64,000 bases of DNA, from positions 2,542,001 through 2,606,000 of the forward strand of contig NZ_CP055153.1 of the NCBI RefSeq assembly GCF_014075995.1, in the 5' to 3' direction. Within the stretch, counting starts at the first letter, position 1, and each line of letters opens with the position of its first letter. The position numbers and the translations under genes are program-made. The DNA is from Adhaeribacter radiodurans. GTDB lineage: Bacteria > Bacteroidota > Bacteroidia > Cytophagales > Hymenobacteraceae. Below, piece by piece: positions 9,413-18,583 of this stretch. The notes beneath the pieces were generated by a model. The model was given only the letters and a program-made list of their open reading frames with translations. It searched no databases and was not told the DNA's origin.

Positions 9413-10507
9413 TTAACGTGTAAGCATGGGCTGGCTCGATCTGGACAAGAACTCTTCCCCTAGATCGAGCGTGTTACTTATAATTTTGTTATATAGCTCC
9501 CGGCCGTTTTCTCCATTGGTAAAGATTACCAGCCCACGCTGCGACTTGGGTAATAACAATATAAAGGTATTTAATCCGGGGTTGCTGCCTGAATGTACCA
9601 AGGCCATTTCGCCGTTACTTAAATTAGGATACAAGACCCAGCTCAAACCAAAGGTGTAGTTTGTACCTAGTTGCCGGGAAGTTAGCATTCTTTTGGGTAA
9701 CTGGGGGCGTGTCATTTCTTGATATACTTTTTTAGAAATGCCTTTTCTTTGTAAAACACTCACCCCAAACTTGCAATAATCTTCAATGGTGGTTAAGAGT
9801 AAGTTAGCTGCATTGGCTTCATACCACTTTTCCATTTCCAGAAGCTTCCCACTTTTGTCGTGCCGACCAGCATAGTACGATTCATTTATCTTACTATCCC
9901 AATAAAACCGGGTATTTTTCATGCCTAATGGCTTAAAGAGTAACGAGTCCGCCAATTCTTTTAAGGACCGATTAAAATTGTGCTCCAAAGCATGTCCCAG
10001 ATACATATATCCTTCCCCCGAATAAGCTACCTGGGTACCCGGCTCAAAAGCAAAGGTCATTTTCTTATTAGGATTATTTCCGCGCCAATTGGGAAGTCCT
10101 GTTTGGTGGGCTAATACAATCCGGGTGGTTAATTTGTGGTGCCTTTCATCCTGGGCTAAGTCCGGATCGACAAAGAAATCAGATAAAGGCTGATCTAAAT
10201 TCCATTGCTTTTTACTAACTAATTGTAAGATGAGCATGCCTACCACCGGTTTTGTTAGAGAGGCAATATTAAAAAAAGTTGCCGCTGGGGCGGGCATTCC
10301 AGAGGGTAGCTCCCCTAATACCTTTGTTTCTTTAATCTGACCCTTTTCAATGATGCCCACGGAAACCAGGGGTACGTGGAATTTATTTTGCCAATGTTTA
10401 ATAGAATCGGTGGCTGGTATAGCAATGTGCCTGGGTTGGGCATTTACCAAATGAGAGAAAGAAACGAGAATTAATCCGATAAGAACCGGAAATTTTAAAA
10501 GTTGCAT
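9413..10507 (-). CDS. Serine hydrolase, class C beta-lactamase / DD-peptidase-like family
   Basis: The 364-residue protein has an N-terminal signal peptide (about residues 1-23, ending VNA), so it is exported. The beta-lactamase-family (PF00144) motifs are visible: S83-L-T-K86 as the SxxK nucleophile motif, a YSG at about residue 157 in place of YxN, and HSGSNPG as the third-strand HxG-type motif. Members include esterases, DD-carboxypeptidases and beta-lactamases, and the substrate cannot be assigned here. It is a single gene with no partner in the same operon. Confidence 0.85.
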   Translation of the reverse strand: MQLLKFPVLIGLILVSFSHLVNAQPRHIAIPATDSIKHWQNKFHVPLVSVGIIEKGQIKETKVLGELPSGMPAPAATFFNIASLTKPVVGMLILQLVSKKQWNLDQPLSDFFVDPDLAQDERHHKLTTRIVLAHQTGLPNWRGNNPNKKMTFAFEPGTQVAYSGEGYMYLGHALEHNFNRSLKELADSLLFKPLGMKNTRFYWDSKINESYYAGRHDKSGKLLEMEKWYEANAANLLLTTIEDYCKFGVSVLQRKGISKKVYQEMTRPQLPKRMLTSRQLGTNYTFGLSWVLYPNLSNGEMALVHSGSNPGLNTFILLLPKSQRGLVIFTNGENGRELYNKIISNTLDLGEEFLSRSSQPMLTR

Positions 10508-10704
10508 ACTTTATTAGGAGCCTTATAATAAACTCTGCTGAGGCTTTCACCAACAAAGACGAATAAGGGTCACAAACATTACCAACTAAAAGAAAAAGTT
10601 TTGATTGCGAATAAATGAATTGGGAGTTGCTGCGGCCTTGGCCTCTTAGAGGCTAACTTACTATTTTGATTTTCCATTTATCATTCCATTTGTTCCTGTT
10701 TATA

Positions 10705-10749
10705 AAAATAGCCAAAGGTTTAGCTTTAAACAATAAACTAAACCTTTGG
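10705..10749 (-). terminator. Terminator after hsp20 gene
   Basis: CCAAAGGTTTAG at 10712-10723 pairs perfectly with 10738-10749. Reading leftward the stem is followed by CTATTTTTAT. It lies 28 bases downstream of the hsp20 stop. Confidence 0.75.
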
Positions 10750-10776
10750 TCATTTACTAGTTAAATGGCATGTCTA

Positions 10777-11214
10777 CTAATCTACCGTAACTTCTTGAGC
10801 CGATTGCTGGGAAGCGGCGTTCTTTGGTAAAGTAATTATTAATACACCTTCTACCTGTTTGGCGCTAATTTTGGAAACATCTACCTGGCCGTTTAAATTT
10901 AAAACTCTCTCGAAGGATTTAACAGGATATTCCTGATGACTGAAGTTGGGAGAATTATTTTCTTCTACGGCTCGGGCGCCACTAATGTATAATACATCGT
11001 CCTGCACCGTAATTTTAATTCCTTCTTTTGCAAAACCAAGTGCGTACACATGTACTTCAAAAGCATTTTCATTATCAATAATATTCAGCGGAATGTTGTA
11101 TTTAGGCCGCCGGAAGTAATTACTTCTAAATCGGTGGGAACCAAAAAAACCAGCTTTCCCGAACGCAGAACCACATCCATTGGCTTCCCGCGTTGCATTA
11201 TTATTTCTATACAT
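10777..11214 (-). CDS. Hsp20 / alpha-crystallin small heat-shock protein
   Basis: Small heat-shock proteins hold unfolded proteins in an ATP-independent way. The 145-residue product has the alpha-crystallin core at about residues 38-130: PLNIIDNENAFEVHVYALGFAKEGIKITVQ opens it and GVLIITLPK near the end contains the conserved I/L-x-I/V-type strand after the G-V-L turn. The N-terminus is glycine- and asparagine-rich. It lies downstream of an ECF sigma factor and a small membrane gene on the same strand, with a 104-base gap, so it may be co-regulated. A hairpin terminator follows. Confidence 0.9.
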   Translation of the reverse strand: MYRNNNATREANGCGSAFGKAGFFGSHRFRSNYFRRPKYNIPLNIIDNENAFEVHVYALGFAKEGIKITVQDDVLYISGARAVEENNSPNFSHQEYPVKSFERVLNLNGQVDVSKISAKQVEGVLIITLPKNAASQQSAQEVTVD

Positions 11215-11318
11215 GATTATTTAGTAAAAATTTAGTTAAAACTTATATTCTTACTAATGAAGACGAACAAGTATAGATTTTACTTTATGGGCAATCTTAT
11301 TTTTTATATAAGTGAAAC

Positions 11319-11666
11319 TTACTCTTTGCGGTGCTCGCAACGTTTCCGCCATTGTTCTTTAAAGGCGGCTCTTTCTTCTTCGCTCATATTTAACCATTTG
11401 CCGCGAAAGCCTTGGGGATGCCTGGAAAAAGGCGAACCTGCCCGATAGCCAAATCGTATGCTGCCAAATAATATCCGGCACAGAATTATTAATCCTAAAG
11501 CCTGACCATAGTTTAATGCTTTGGCGGGTAATACTTCAGGTAAAATAGCATTCCAGAGCCATTGAACCAAACCTCCAGCTGCCAGCACTAACAATAAAAA
11601 GAAAAGAGCCAAGCCTGCTCGCCGCTTTTTCCGGGTCCAGCTGTTCTTATTAGGGTTTCTGTACAT
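11319..11666 (-). CDS. Small two-helix membrane protein encoded beside an ECF sigma factor
   Basis: This 115-residue protein has a basic N-terminus (TRKKRR), two membrane segments at about residues 17-38 and 50-68, and a charged C-terminal tail rich in E, K and R. No known domain was recognised. It starts 8 bases after the sigma-factor stop, so the two are almost certainly co-transcribed. A role as an anti-sigma factor or stress-linked membrane partner is possible by position only; no zinc-binding anti-sigma motif is present. Confidence 0.65.
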   Translation of the reverse strand: MYRNPNKNSWTRKKRRAGLALFFLLLVLAAGGLVQWLWNAILPEVLPAKALNYGQALGLIILCRILFGSIRFGYRAGSPFSRHPQGFRGKWLNMSEEERAAFKEQWRKRCEHRKE

Positions 11667-11674
11667 ATTTCCAG

Positions 11675-12223
11675 CTAAATATCTAAGAATTCGTTATACA
11701 GGTTTTCTAAACGTTTACGTAAATGTTGTACCGCGTACCCTTTGCGCGATATAATTGTTTTTAATTTTTCTCCGGTCATATCCGCAATTTGTTGCAGGGT
11801 TTTATCTTCTAATTCGTTCCAGATAAAAACTTGTTTTTGCTTTTCAGGTAATTCGTCTAATGCAGTAAAAAGCTCCTGCCAGAATATTTCTTTTACAAAC
11901 TCGGTTTCCGGATCGGTTTCATCTACTAATAAGATATCCGCTAAATTGTACTCGCCATCTTCTCCTAAAAAAGTAAAATCTTCCAACGATTCTACTGTTT
12001 TCTTGCGGTTACGATCGATAATTTTATTTTTTGCCACCCGAAAAAGCCAACCACTCATTTGTTCTACTTCATCTAAATCCGTTACATGGCTGAGCTGGTA
12101 CCAAACATCCTGCAAAATATCTTCTGCTTCTTCTTTGGTGGTAACCCGGCCGCGGATAAAGTTAAATAAACCTTTACCGTAAGCACTAATGGTCTGAATT
12201 ATATTGCGGGATTGATCCTTCAT
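11675..12223 (-). CDS. ECF-type RNA polymerase sigma factor
   Basis: At 182 residues it has the ECF sigma-70 length and two domains. Region 2 lies at about residues 15-80 (EEAEDILQDVWYQL and GWLFRVAKNKIIDRNRK). Region 4 lies at about residues 115-175 (LDELPEKQKQVFIWNELEDKTLQQIADMTG, then the helix-turn-helix SRKGYAVQHLRKRL). It should direct RNA polymerase to stress promoters. A small membrane protein follows in the same operon and a LiaF-like gene is divergent upstream, suggesting an envelope-stress role by context. Confidence 0.9.
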   Translation of the reverse strand: MKDQSRNIIQTISAYGKGLFNFIRGRVTTKEEAEDILQDVWYQLSHVTDLDEVEQMSGWLFRVAKNKIIDRNRKKTVESLEDFTFLGEDGEYNLADILLVDETDPETEFVKEIFWQELFTALDELPEKQKQVFIWNELEDKTLQQIADMTGEKLKTIISRKGYAVQHLRKRLENLYNEFLDI

Positions 12224-12580
12224 CCGGACTTTAAAACAAATGCAACTAATTAAGTAGACGAATGAAGCCTTTTTTTACTTTAAATATTTTAGTAAACTAA
12301 CAATCCTGGTTGCTGATTTACTTTTTTATTTAAAATACAGGAAGTGAAACCGCAATCCAAATATTATAAAAAGCTGTGCTATAGAACCATAAAGATAATG
12401 GTACATTCCAGGTGAAGTAAGGTATGAAAGTGTACTTAAAATATAATTTAGCTGAGAGTAGCTTCTTGAAATATTTCACCGACAATTCTCCAGTATTTAC
12501 CGATTTTTATTAATCGGTTACCTTAAGCCTATTGGTAAAACCTTGTTGCAAATGCTACCTTTCGAAAAAATAAACAAATT
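12224..12580. promoter_or_regulatory. Divergent intergenic region with an ACCGATT/AATCGGT dyad
   Basis: This 357-base region separates the sigma-factor operon (leftward) from the LiaF-kinase-regulator operon (rightward), so it should hold both promoters. ACCGATT at 12499-12505 and AATCGGT at 12512-12518 form a perfect 7 bp dyad with a 6-base spacer, about 60 bases before the LiaF-like ATG. It could be an operator or a weak hairpin. Confidence 0.4.
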
Positions 12581-13447
12581 ATGAACTCTCATCGAACCTC
12601 TTCTTCCGCCGGTAAAGTAGTAGCCGGTTTAATAATTGTTTCCGTAGGTATTATTTTCCTGCTGCGACAGATGGGTTATCATTTTCCGCATTGGTTGTTT
12701 TCCTGGCCTATGATTTTAGTGGTGGTTGGCTTAATTAATGGCGCGAAAAGCAGCTTCCGCAACTTTGCCTGGTTATTTCTAATAGGACTTGGATTTGCCT
12801 TTTTATTCGACCAAATGTATCCTGTTTTTCAGATTACCCGTTTTACCTGGCCCCTTTTAATTATTGGTGCTGGTTTGTTTATGATCTTTCGCCGGAATCA
12901 TTCCTGGCCTGATAAGTCGGAATACCGGCAACGCTGGCACCAGCGCCGAAATAATTATGAGCAGCGGCTGCAAAACCAACCAGCTAATATTCCTATCCTG
13001 AACGGAGATGAGCCACCCATTACTACAACACAACCAATAGACCCAATTGAACCTGAAACAGCAAAATCTACTATTAATCCAGATTCTTCGGTGCCTTTCA
13101 CCCCAGAGTTTATTGATATTAGTGCCATGTTGGGCGGAGTGAAACGCAATATCTTTTCAAAAAATATAACGGGAGCCGATATTACATGTTTTATGGGAGG
13201 TGCCGAACTCAACTTTTCTCAAGCCGACATTCAAGGTCGGGTAATAATGGATATTACCATGATAATGGGCGGTTGTAAGCTGATTGTACCATCAAATTGG
13301 GAAGTTATTTCAGAAATTACGGCTATAATGGGCGGTGTAGAAGACCGGCGTAGCCTCGCTCCCACTATTAAATCACCCAACCCCAAAGTGCTGGTTCTGC
13401 AAGGCGTTGCTTTTATGGGCGGGCTGGAAATTCAAAGTTATATTTAA
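12581..13447 (+). CDS. LiaF-like membrane protein (LiaI/LiaF transmembrane region plus DUF2154-type C-terminus)
   Basis: The N-terminal 110 residues form about four membrane segments typical of the LiaI/LiaF transmembrane domain. After a polar linker, the C-terminal part (about 165-285) has repeated beta-strand units with MGG turns (MLGGVKRN, CFMGGAELN, IMGGCKL, IMGGVEDR, FMGGLEI), as in the cell-wall-active antibiotic response domain. In Firmicutes LiaF restrains the LiaRS two-component system. Here the gene is followed by a LytS-type kinase and a LytTR regulator, which supports a similar sensing role at the membrane; this remains an inference. Confidence 0.85.
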   Translation: MNSHRTSSSAGKVVAGLIIVSVGIIFLLRQMGYHFPHWLFSWPMILVVVGLINGAKSSFRNFAWLFLIGLGFAFLFDQMYPVFQITRFTWPLLIIGAGLFMIFRRNHSWPDKSEYRQRWHQRRNNYEQRLQNQPANIPILNGDEPPITTTQPIDPIEPETAKSTINPDSSVPFTPEFIDISAMLGGVKRNIFSKNITGADITCFMGGAELNFSQADIQGRVIMDITMIMGGCKLIVPSNWEVISEITAIMGGVEDRRSLAPTIKSPNPKVLVLQGVAFMGGLEIQSYI

Positions 13448-13485
13448 GTAAATAATAATTGAGGCGCAAAAAGTAAAATTGTAGA

Positions 13486-14550
13486 ATGGTATTATCCTCT
13501 CCGTTTACTCAACCCAGAATACTACTCAGCTTACTATTTTGCTGGTTGCTGCTGGGGCTTCTGCAAGCTTATGCCCTAAATAGTTTTGGTTGGGAAGGCA
13601 AAGTAGTCTGGTCAGATTGTGCCATCAGCAATATTTTACTAATTGGCGCGTCCTTTATTCTAATAAATATTCTGCGTTTTTACCGTCCCCGCATTGACCG
13701 TTATTGGTTTTTAATCTCGTATAGTTTATTACTCGCGGTAATCTGGCTCTTTTTGTGTTACGAGTTTTTGCTGGTATGCAACGAAGATCAAGCGGGTTAT
13801 GAAACATTTCTAATTCGTTCTTTGCCCATCCGGTTCATATTTGGTTTTTTTACTATGAGCTGGATTTCTATGCTCACTATCATCTGGCACAATCAACAAG
13901 ATCAAAAATCCCATGAACAACGTCAGGTTCAAGCCGAAAAACTAGCCCGTGAAGCTGAATTATTAAATTTAAGGGAGCAATTAAATCCTCATTTTTTATT
14001 TAACAGCTTAAATTCTATAAGTGCCCTGGTAGGCAACCGACCCGCCGAAGCACGCCACATGATTCACCAACTATCCGACTTTTTACGCGGTACCCTAAAA
14101 AAAGACGAAGACCAATGGGTTAGTCTCTCAGAAGAATTAAATCATTTGCAGTTGTACCTGGATATTGAAAAAGTGCGCTTTGGCCACCGCTTACAAACCG
14201 AAATAACGGCCGAACCCGGCTGTGCCGAAATGCGCTTACCCCCCATGCTGCTGCAGCCTATTGTTGAAAATGCCATAAAATTTGGCTTATACGATACAAT
14301 CGATAACGTAATTATTCGCCTGCAAGCCCAATGCATCGAAAATCAATTACGTTTAATTATTCAAAATCCATTTGATCCGCAAACTGCCCGGCCGCGGCAA
14401 GGTACTGGATTTGGTTTAAGCAGTGTGCAGCGCCGCTTGTATTTACTTTTTGCCCGTTACGATTTGTTCGCCACGCAAATAGATGGTTCGCTTTTTACTA
14501 CTATTTTAACTATTCCCCAATATGATCAAAGCATTGATTATAGACGATGA
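13486..14550 (+). CDS. LytS/YehU-type sensor histidine kinase
   Basis: This 354-residue kinase has four membrane segments in the first 140 residues and no periplasmic domain of size. The His_kinase (PF06580) motif EQLNPHFLFNSLNS gives the phosphoacceptor His169. PPMLLQPIVENAIKFG is the N-box and GTGFGLSSVQRRL the G-box of the ATPase domain. It sits 38 bases after the LiaF-like gene and overlaps the response regulator by 29 bases, so the three genes form one operon. Its small membrane-embedded input suits detection of envelope stress or a signal from the LiaF-like protein. Confidence 0.92.
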   Translation: MVLSSPFTQPRILLSLLFCWLLLGLLQAYALNSFGWEGKVVWSDCAISNILLIGASFILINILRFYRPRIDRYWFLISYSLLLAVIWLFLCYEFLLVCNEDQAGYETFLIRSLPIRFIFGFFTMSWISMLTIIWHNQQDQKSHEQRQVQAEKLAREAELLNLREQLNPHFLFNSLNSISALVGNRPAEARHMIHQLSDFLRGTLKKDEDQWVSLSEELNHLQLYLDIEKVRFGHRLQTEITAEPGCAEMRLPPMLLQPIVENAIKFGLYDTIDNVIIRLQAQCIENQLRLIIQNPFDPQTARPRQGTGFGLSSVQRRLYLLFARYDLFATQIDGSLFTTILTIPQYDQSIDYRR

Positions 14551-15268
14551 ACCTTTGGCTCGTTCGTTGATTTTAGAATACTTACAAGCGTTTCCGCAAA
14601 TTAAAGTTGTGCAGGAATGCAACGATGGTTTTGAAGGCGTGAAAGCAGTGCAAGTACACCAGCCCGACTTAATATTTCTGGATATTCAAATGCCAAAGAT
14701 AAACGGGTTTGAAATGCTGGAATTAATTGAAGAGCCCCCTACCGTAATTTTTACTACGGCTTTCGATCAATACGCATTAAAAGCTTTTGAAGCGCACGCA
14801 GTAGATTATTTATTAAAACCATTTAGCCAGGAAAGATTTGATAAAGCCATAACAAAATGGTTAGATCATAAATTAACCATTCCGGATAACAAAGTTAAAA
14901 CAAAAGCTTTATTAGAATCGGCAGCGCAATCGGCAGAACGGCACGACCGCATTGTAGTAAAGCTAGGCCATAAGATTAATATAATTCCGGTAGTAGATAT
15001 TCTATACTTAGCCGCCGACGACGATTACGTGAATTTACATACGGCCCAAGGTACATATTTAAAAAATCGGACGATGAGTTACTTCGAAAAAACTTTAGAT
15101 CCGCAGCAATTTGTGCGGGTGCACCGGTCGTATATGGTTCAGATTTCGCAAATTACTCGTTTAGATCCTTACCAAAAAGACACCTATATTGCCAAGCTGC
15201 GTTCCGGTGCCGAAATTCCGGTAAGCCGCACCGGATATACCAAATTAAAAGCAGTACTACAACTTTAA
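14522..15268 (+). CDS. LytTR-family response regulator
   Basis: The 248-residue protein has a receiver domain (residues 1-120; acidic pair Asp8-Asp9, phosphoacceptor Asp54 in FLDIQMPKING, Lys in LLKPF) and a LytTR DNA-binding domain (about 145-245; VDILYLAADDDYVNLHT and FVRVHRSYMVQ). It is the partner of the overlapping LytS-type kinase. LytTR proteins bind direct repeats upstream of envelope and regulatory genes. A 22 bp perfect-stem terminator follows. Confidence 0.93.
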   Translation: MIKALIIDDEPLARSLILEYLQAFPQIKVVQECNDGFEGVKAVQVHQPDLIFLDIQMPKINGFEMLELIEEPPTVIFTTAFDQYALKAFEAHAVDYLLKPFSQERFDKAITKWLDHKLTIPDNKVKTKALLESAAQSAERHDRIVVKLGHKINIIPVVDILYLAADDDYVNLHTAQGTYLKNRTMSYFEKTLDPQQFVRVHRSYMVQISQITRLDPYQKDTYIAKLRSGAEIPVSRTGYTKLKAVLQL

Positions 15269-15280
15269 ATCAAATACTAT

Positions 15281-15332
15281 TTATAAACAAAAAGCCTCTT
15301 GGTTATTTTACCAAGAGGCTTTTTGTTTATAA
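15281..15332. terminator. Bidirectional terminator with a 22 bp perfect stem
   Basis: Bases 15281-15302 pair without mismatch to 15311-15332 across an 8-base loop. A and T runs at both ends serve the convergent regulator gene and the small gene at 15344. Confidence 0.9.
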
Positions 15333-15343
15333 AATTTACTAAA

Positions 15344-15577
15344 TTAATCTGCGTCGTAAGTATATAAACTTGGTTTTACGGTACCAAGCATTTGGTTGCG
15401 CCGATCTAAAATATCCTGATAAGTATTAAAACTTACATTGGCATAAGGATCTGGTTCAAAAGAAACACGACTAACAATTTTATCTTCTACTTTGGTAGTA
15501 GATAATGCAGACTCTTTTGTAGTTTTTACCCATCCCGTAGAAGCTGTACTGTTTTGTGTTTTGTTTACTTTTTCCAT
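15344..15577 (-). CDS. Small hypothetical protein (77 aa)
   Basis: The product is 77 residues, polar, with a Ser/Thr/Lys-rich first half and a second half containing DPYANVSFNTYQDILDRR. There is no signal peptide or membrane segment, and no family was recognised. It looks real because it ends just before a bidirectional terminator and has a long upstream gap with room for its own promoter. Function is unknown. Confidence 0.55.
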   Translation of the reverse strand: MEKVNKTQNSTASTGWVKTTKESALSTTKVEDKIVSRVSFEPDPYANVSFNTYQDILDRRNQMLGTVKPSLYTYDAD

Positions 15578-16075
15578 TTTTTTTCTGTTCCTGTGTTAAT
15601 GACCTACCTTATTTTACCGACTCTTCTACTTTAAAGTATTTTACTTCAAAATCTATGGTTTTGTTGCAATTCTACTTCAAAATAAAAGGATTATTTAGCT
15701 AATATAAGTAAATATTATGATTATCAGCTACTTAATTAAGGATATTACAAAATTATGTTTAAGTAAGTTCCTGATTCTGTTATAGAACATCTTAGAATGA
15801 GTAAATAATGGATAAATATTTTGTGAATTTTTGAAAATTAAATATAACTATTTTAATGCTGTTAATTGGCTAAACCAACAAGTTTTTAAATGCTTTTTGC
15901 ATTTTTAGTTTAAATTATTTTAAAAGAAGTTGATTAGAAGCTATAAACAAATAGTTTTATATTATACAATTGACTATAAGCTATATAGTAGTTAAAGATA
16001 GGGCAAACGGGTTTTACTATAAAATAGAATAATTACAAGCGCCGCTATTCTTAAAGTTTTACTTGAAGTATGTAC
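15578..16075. other. AT-rich gap with no gene seen
   Basis: About 500 AT-rich bases between the small hypothetical gene and the xseB end. No ORF, RNA gene or clear hairpin was found. It probably carries the promoter of the leftward small gene. Confidence 0.4.
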
Positions 16076-16294
16076 TTATTTTTTCGTTTTGTCTTCTAAA
16101 TAAGTTAAAATTTTCTTAACCTCTTCGTCCGTTTCGGTTAGTTTGGCTTGACAAAATTCAATTAAATCCGAGGCCCGCTTTACTTTTATGGCAAGTTCAT
16201 CAACCGGAATAGTTTCATCTTCCAAGGCTTCTACAATGTTTTCTAATTCTTCTAAAGCCTGTTGGTACGTTAGGTCATCGTTTACCTTATTCAT
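16076..16294 (-). CDS. xseB: Exodeoxyribonuclease VII small subunit XseB
   Basis: XseB is the small subunit of exonuclease VII, a single-strand DNA exonuclease. The 72-residue product has the family pattern YQQALEELENIVEALEDETIPVDELA, followed by an LIEFCQAKL helix. It overlaps the xseA stop region by 8 bases, so the two are co-translated; several XseB chains normally bind one XseA. Confidence 0.92.
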   Translation of the reverse strand: MNKVNDDLTYQQALEELENIVEALEDETIPVDELAIKVKRASDLIEFCQAKLTETDEEVKKILTYLEDKTKK

Positions 16295-17645
16295 ACGTAG
16301 ATCGGGTTTCGGTAATGGTACTTATAATTTCAGAATCCTGGAATATAGTGGTTATCTCGTCGCCGGGTCTTACTTCGGCTGCATTTTTAATAATGGTATC
16401 GCCTCTAAAAATAATAGCATAACCCCGCTTTAAAACGTTTTCCGGACTAAGCAGCTTTACGGTATTCTTGATAGTTACTAATTTATGCTGCTCGGCTTTT
16501 ATTAAAGCTTCGGTGCTGCCATTTAACTGGTAGGTTATTTTAGCTAATTTAAACCGCTGGTTGTTTACGAGCCGATGAATTAATTGTACAACCATTCCGG
16601 ATAAAGGTCTTAACCGTTGCTGTTGTTGGTTTAAACACTCGTGCGTTTTCCGGATTACTTTGGAGTGTAAAGTCTGTAAAATTAATTTTTGGGCACTTAA
16701 AACTTCGTTGGTTTTAGAAACAACTACTTTTTGCAATTGCAATATAGTTTCTTCGAAACTTCGGTTATGCGCTACAATGGTGGCAGCTGCTTTAGTAGGG
16801 GTTTTAGTGGGTAGCCGGGCCATTAAATCGCAAATAGATTCGTTTCGTTCGTGCCCAATACCGGTTATAATAGGAATGGGAAAACGTGCTACTGCCCTGG
16901 CTACGGTGTACGAATCGAAAGCGCTAAAATCAAGTTGGCTCCCGCCACCCCGCACAATAACGACCGCATCGTACGCAATCTGCGACTGGTAAATCTGAAT
17001 CAGCTTTTGACAAATTTGGTTAGCGGCTTCGTTGCCTTGCACCTGGGCAAAATATTCATCTACCTGAAAAGTATACTGGAATTTGTTTAAGTAAAGCTCG
17101 TGCACAAAATCGTTGTACCCATCGGCCTGGGCCGACGATATAAGCGCTATCTTTTGAATTACGGGCGGAAAGTTGAGCTGCCGATTACGCGTTAAAAACT
17201 CGCCGTTTACTAATTGTACCGCATCCGGATTTTGATCGATTAATTTTTGTAAAACAGCTTGCCGGGTAAGCGCTAGCTTCCCAATAGTATAATTACAATC
17301 AATTTCCTCAATTAAAACATTAAGGCCATAGTAAATATGATACTGGATCCGGACCTTAAATAAAATTTCAATATTGTCTTTAAAAGGCTGGCCGGTAGTT
17401 TCTTCGAAATTGCGGATGGTATGGTAACAATTTCCCCAGATTTTAGCCTGAATAGAAGCCAGCACTTCGTTGGAGTGTTCAGATTTTTCTACCAGGGTAA
17501 GATAACATTGCCGCTTATCGCCGTAATTTTTAATACCAGAAGTTTCAGCAATTACGGCATAGGTTTGCTCCCGAAAAACCCCATCAATGGCATATTGAAT
17601 TAGTTGGTTGAGTTGCGATAATTTTAAGGGAGCAGAAGTTTGCAT
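16287..17645 (-). CDS. xseA: Exodeoxyribonuclease VII large subunit XseA
   Basis: This is the catalytic subunit of exonuclease VII, active in DNA repair. The 452-residue length is normal. The N-terminal OB-fold lies at about residues 8-110. The nuclease core holds VVIVRGGGSQLDFSAFDS and PIITGIGHERNESICDLMA, which carry the family's conserved acidic and basic residues, then APTKTPTKAA-like sequence (LPTKTPTKAA). A long helical region and a C-terminal RGYAIIFRGD segment follow. It is first in the xseA-xseB operon. A minus-strand TAGATTTG box at 17654-17661 is a possible -7 element close to the start. Confidence 0.95.
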   Translation of the reverse strand: MQTSAPLKLSQLNQLIQYAIDGVFREQTYAVIAETSGIKNYGDKRQCYLTLVEKSEHSNEVLASIQAKIWGNCYHTIRNFEETTGQPFKDNIEILFKVRIQYHIYYGLNVLIEEIDCNYTIGKLALTRQAVLQKLIDQNPDAVQLVNGEFLTRNRQLNFPPVIQKIALISSAQADGYNDFVHELYLNKFQYTFQVDEYFAQVQGNEAANQICQKLIQIYQSQIAYDAVVIVRGGGSQLDFSAFDSYTVARAVARFPIPIITGIGHERNESICDLMARLPTKTPTKAAATIVAHNRSFEETILQLQKVVVSKTNEVLSAQKLILQTLHSKVIRKTHECLNQQQQRLRPLSGMVVQLIHRLVNNQRFKLAKITYQLNGSTEALIKAEQHKLVTIKNTVKLLSPENVLKRGYAIIFRGDTIIKNAAEVRPGDEITTIFQDSEIISTITETRSTYE

Positions 17646-17771
17646 ACTATTAACAAATCTAACGATTTCCAGTGAAACTACGGTGTAGCAAATGACAAAA
17701 AAGTTAGCAAAAACTCATTCTACTTTCATCATCCGCATTTTATACGAAGAGTAACATTTTAAAACGCTTGT

Positions 17772-17812
17772 AAAAAAAGAAGGATAGCTTTTGAGGCTAT
17801 CCATCTTTTTAC
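17772..17812 (-). terminator. Terminator after small lipoprotein gene
   Basis: GGATAGC at 17782-17788 pairs with GCTATCC at 17796-17802; reading leftward the stem is followed by TTCTTTTTTT. It ends the small lipoprotein transcript. Confidence 0.82.
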
Positions 17813-17815
17813 CGG

Positions 17816-17974
17816 TTAATGCGACTCTTGAGCTTTTTCGGCGTATTCTCCTCGATGATTTCGTTTATGAGCAGCATCTTTATTAGGATCACCCTCGCGA
17901 TCGCTTTGCGTTTCGCAGGCCTGAATTGAAATAAGTGTCAGCGCCAACACTCCGGCATAGATTAATTTTTTCAT
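17816..17974 (-). CDS. Very small lipoprotein (52 aa)
   Basis: Starting at the ATG at 17974, the product has a lipoprotein signal (basic MKK, hydrophobic stretch, then SIQAC with the lipidated Cys near residue 20). About 32 charged residues follow (DREGDPNKDAAHKRNHRGEY). An upstream in-frame start at 17998 would place extra residues before the signal and is less likely. It lies just downstream of another small lipoprotein gene on the same strand and is followed by a terminator. Function is unknown; it is probably anchored to the outer or inner membrane. Confidence 0.6.
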   Translation of the reverse strand: MKKLIYAGVLALTLISIQACETQSDREGDPNKDAAHKRNHRGEYAEKAQESH

Positions 17975-18010
17975 TTCTTGGATTAACAGTTTATACAATA
18001 ATTGTTGTTA

Positions 18011-18379
18011 TTAATTCTGTGGTTTATTGGTTTGCGGCATTTGCCGGCTCGGCGAATTATTTTCCTGACCTCTGGTTTCGGAGGTACCCGCATTGTTTTC
18101 CGTTACAGAAGTTGCCTTCGCAGCATCCGGATCCTGGGAACTGGTTTGGCCTGGTTTTTTAGCCAATTCGGCGCTGTCCATACCTGTTACACCACTATCA
18201 GGTTTAATATCAACCGGAGATTCCATCGACGTATTCTTATCATCTGTTGGATTATCGACGTTGTTATTTTCTATTTGCCCGGCCCCATAACCTTCAGCCG
18301 GAGTACGGTGATCTTTTCCCTGACATCCTACTCCCACTGTCGCTAGTGCCAGCAAAAATACATACAAATTCTTTTTCAT
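18011..18379 (-). CDS. Small lipoprotein with low-complexity polar tail
   Basis: The 122-residue product starts MKKNLYVFLLALATVGVGC, a clear lipoprotein signal with Cys19 as the lipidation site. The mature part is disordered and rich in D, N, S, T, P and Q, with no recognised domain. It is 36 bases upstream of the 52-residue lipoprotein gene on the same strand, so the two may share a transcript. Fast-evolving tails like this are common in surface lipoproteins; the role is unknown. Confidence 0.6.
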   Translation of the reverse strand: MKKNLYVFLLALATVGVGCQGKDHRTPAEGYGAGQIENNNVDNPTDDKNTSMESPVDIKPDSGVTGMDSAELAKKPGQTSSQDPDAAKATSVTENNAGTSETRGQENNSPSRQMPQTNKPQN

Positions 18380-18583
18380 AGCTTTTTAAATAAATTATTT
18401 TTCATCTACTTTTTTCCCATAAAGGATGTTCTTTTTACTAAAGCAACGTGTAAAAGTTACCTTTTGCCAAATGGAAAAAGCAAGAAATGAAGGAAATAAG
18501 CTTTTATTTACTATATTTTGTTACTCAGCTTTTATAGAATTCTAAATAAAATGTAAATAATTAGTAAACGATGAATCATTAAG

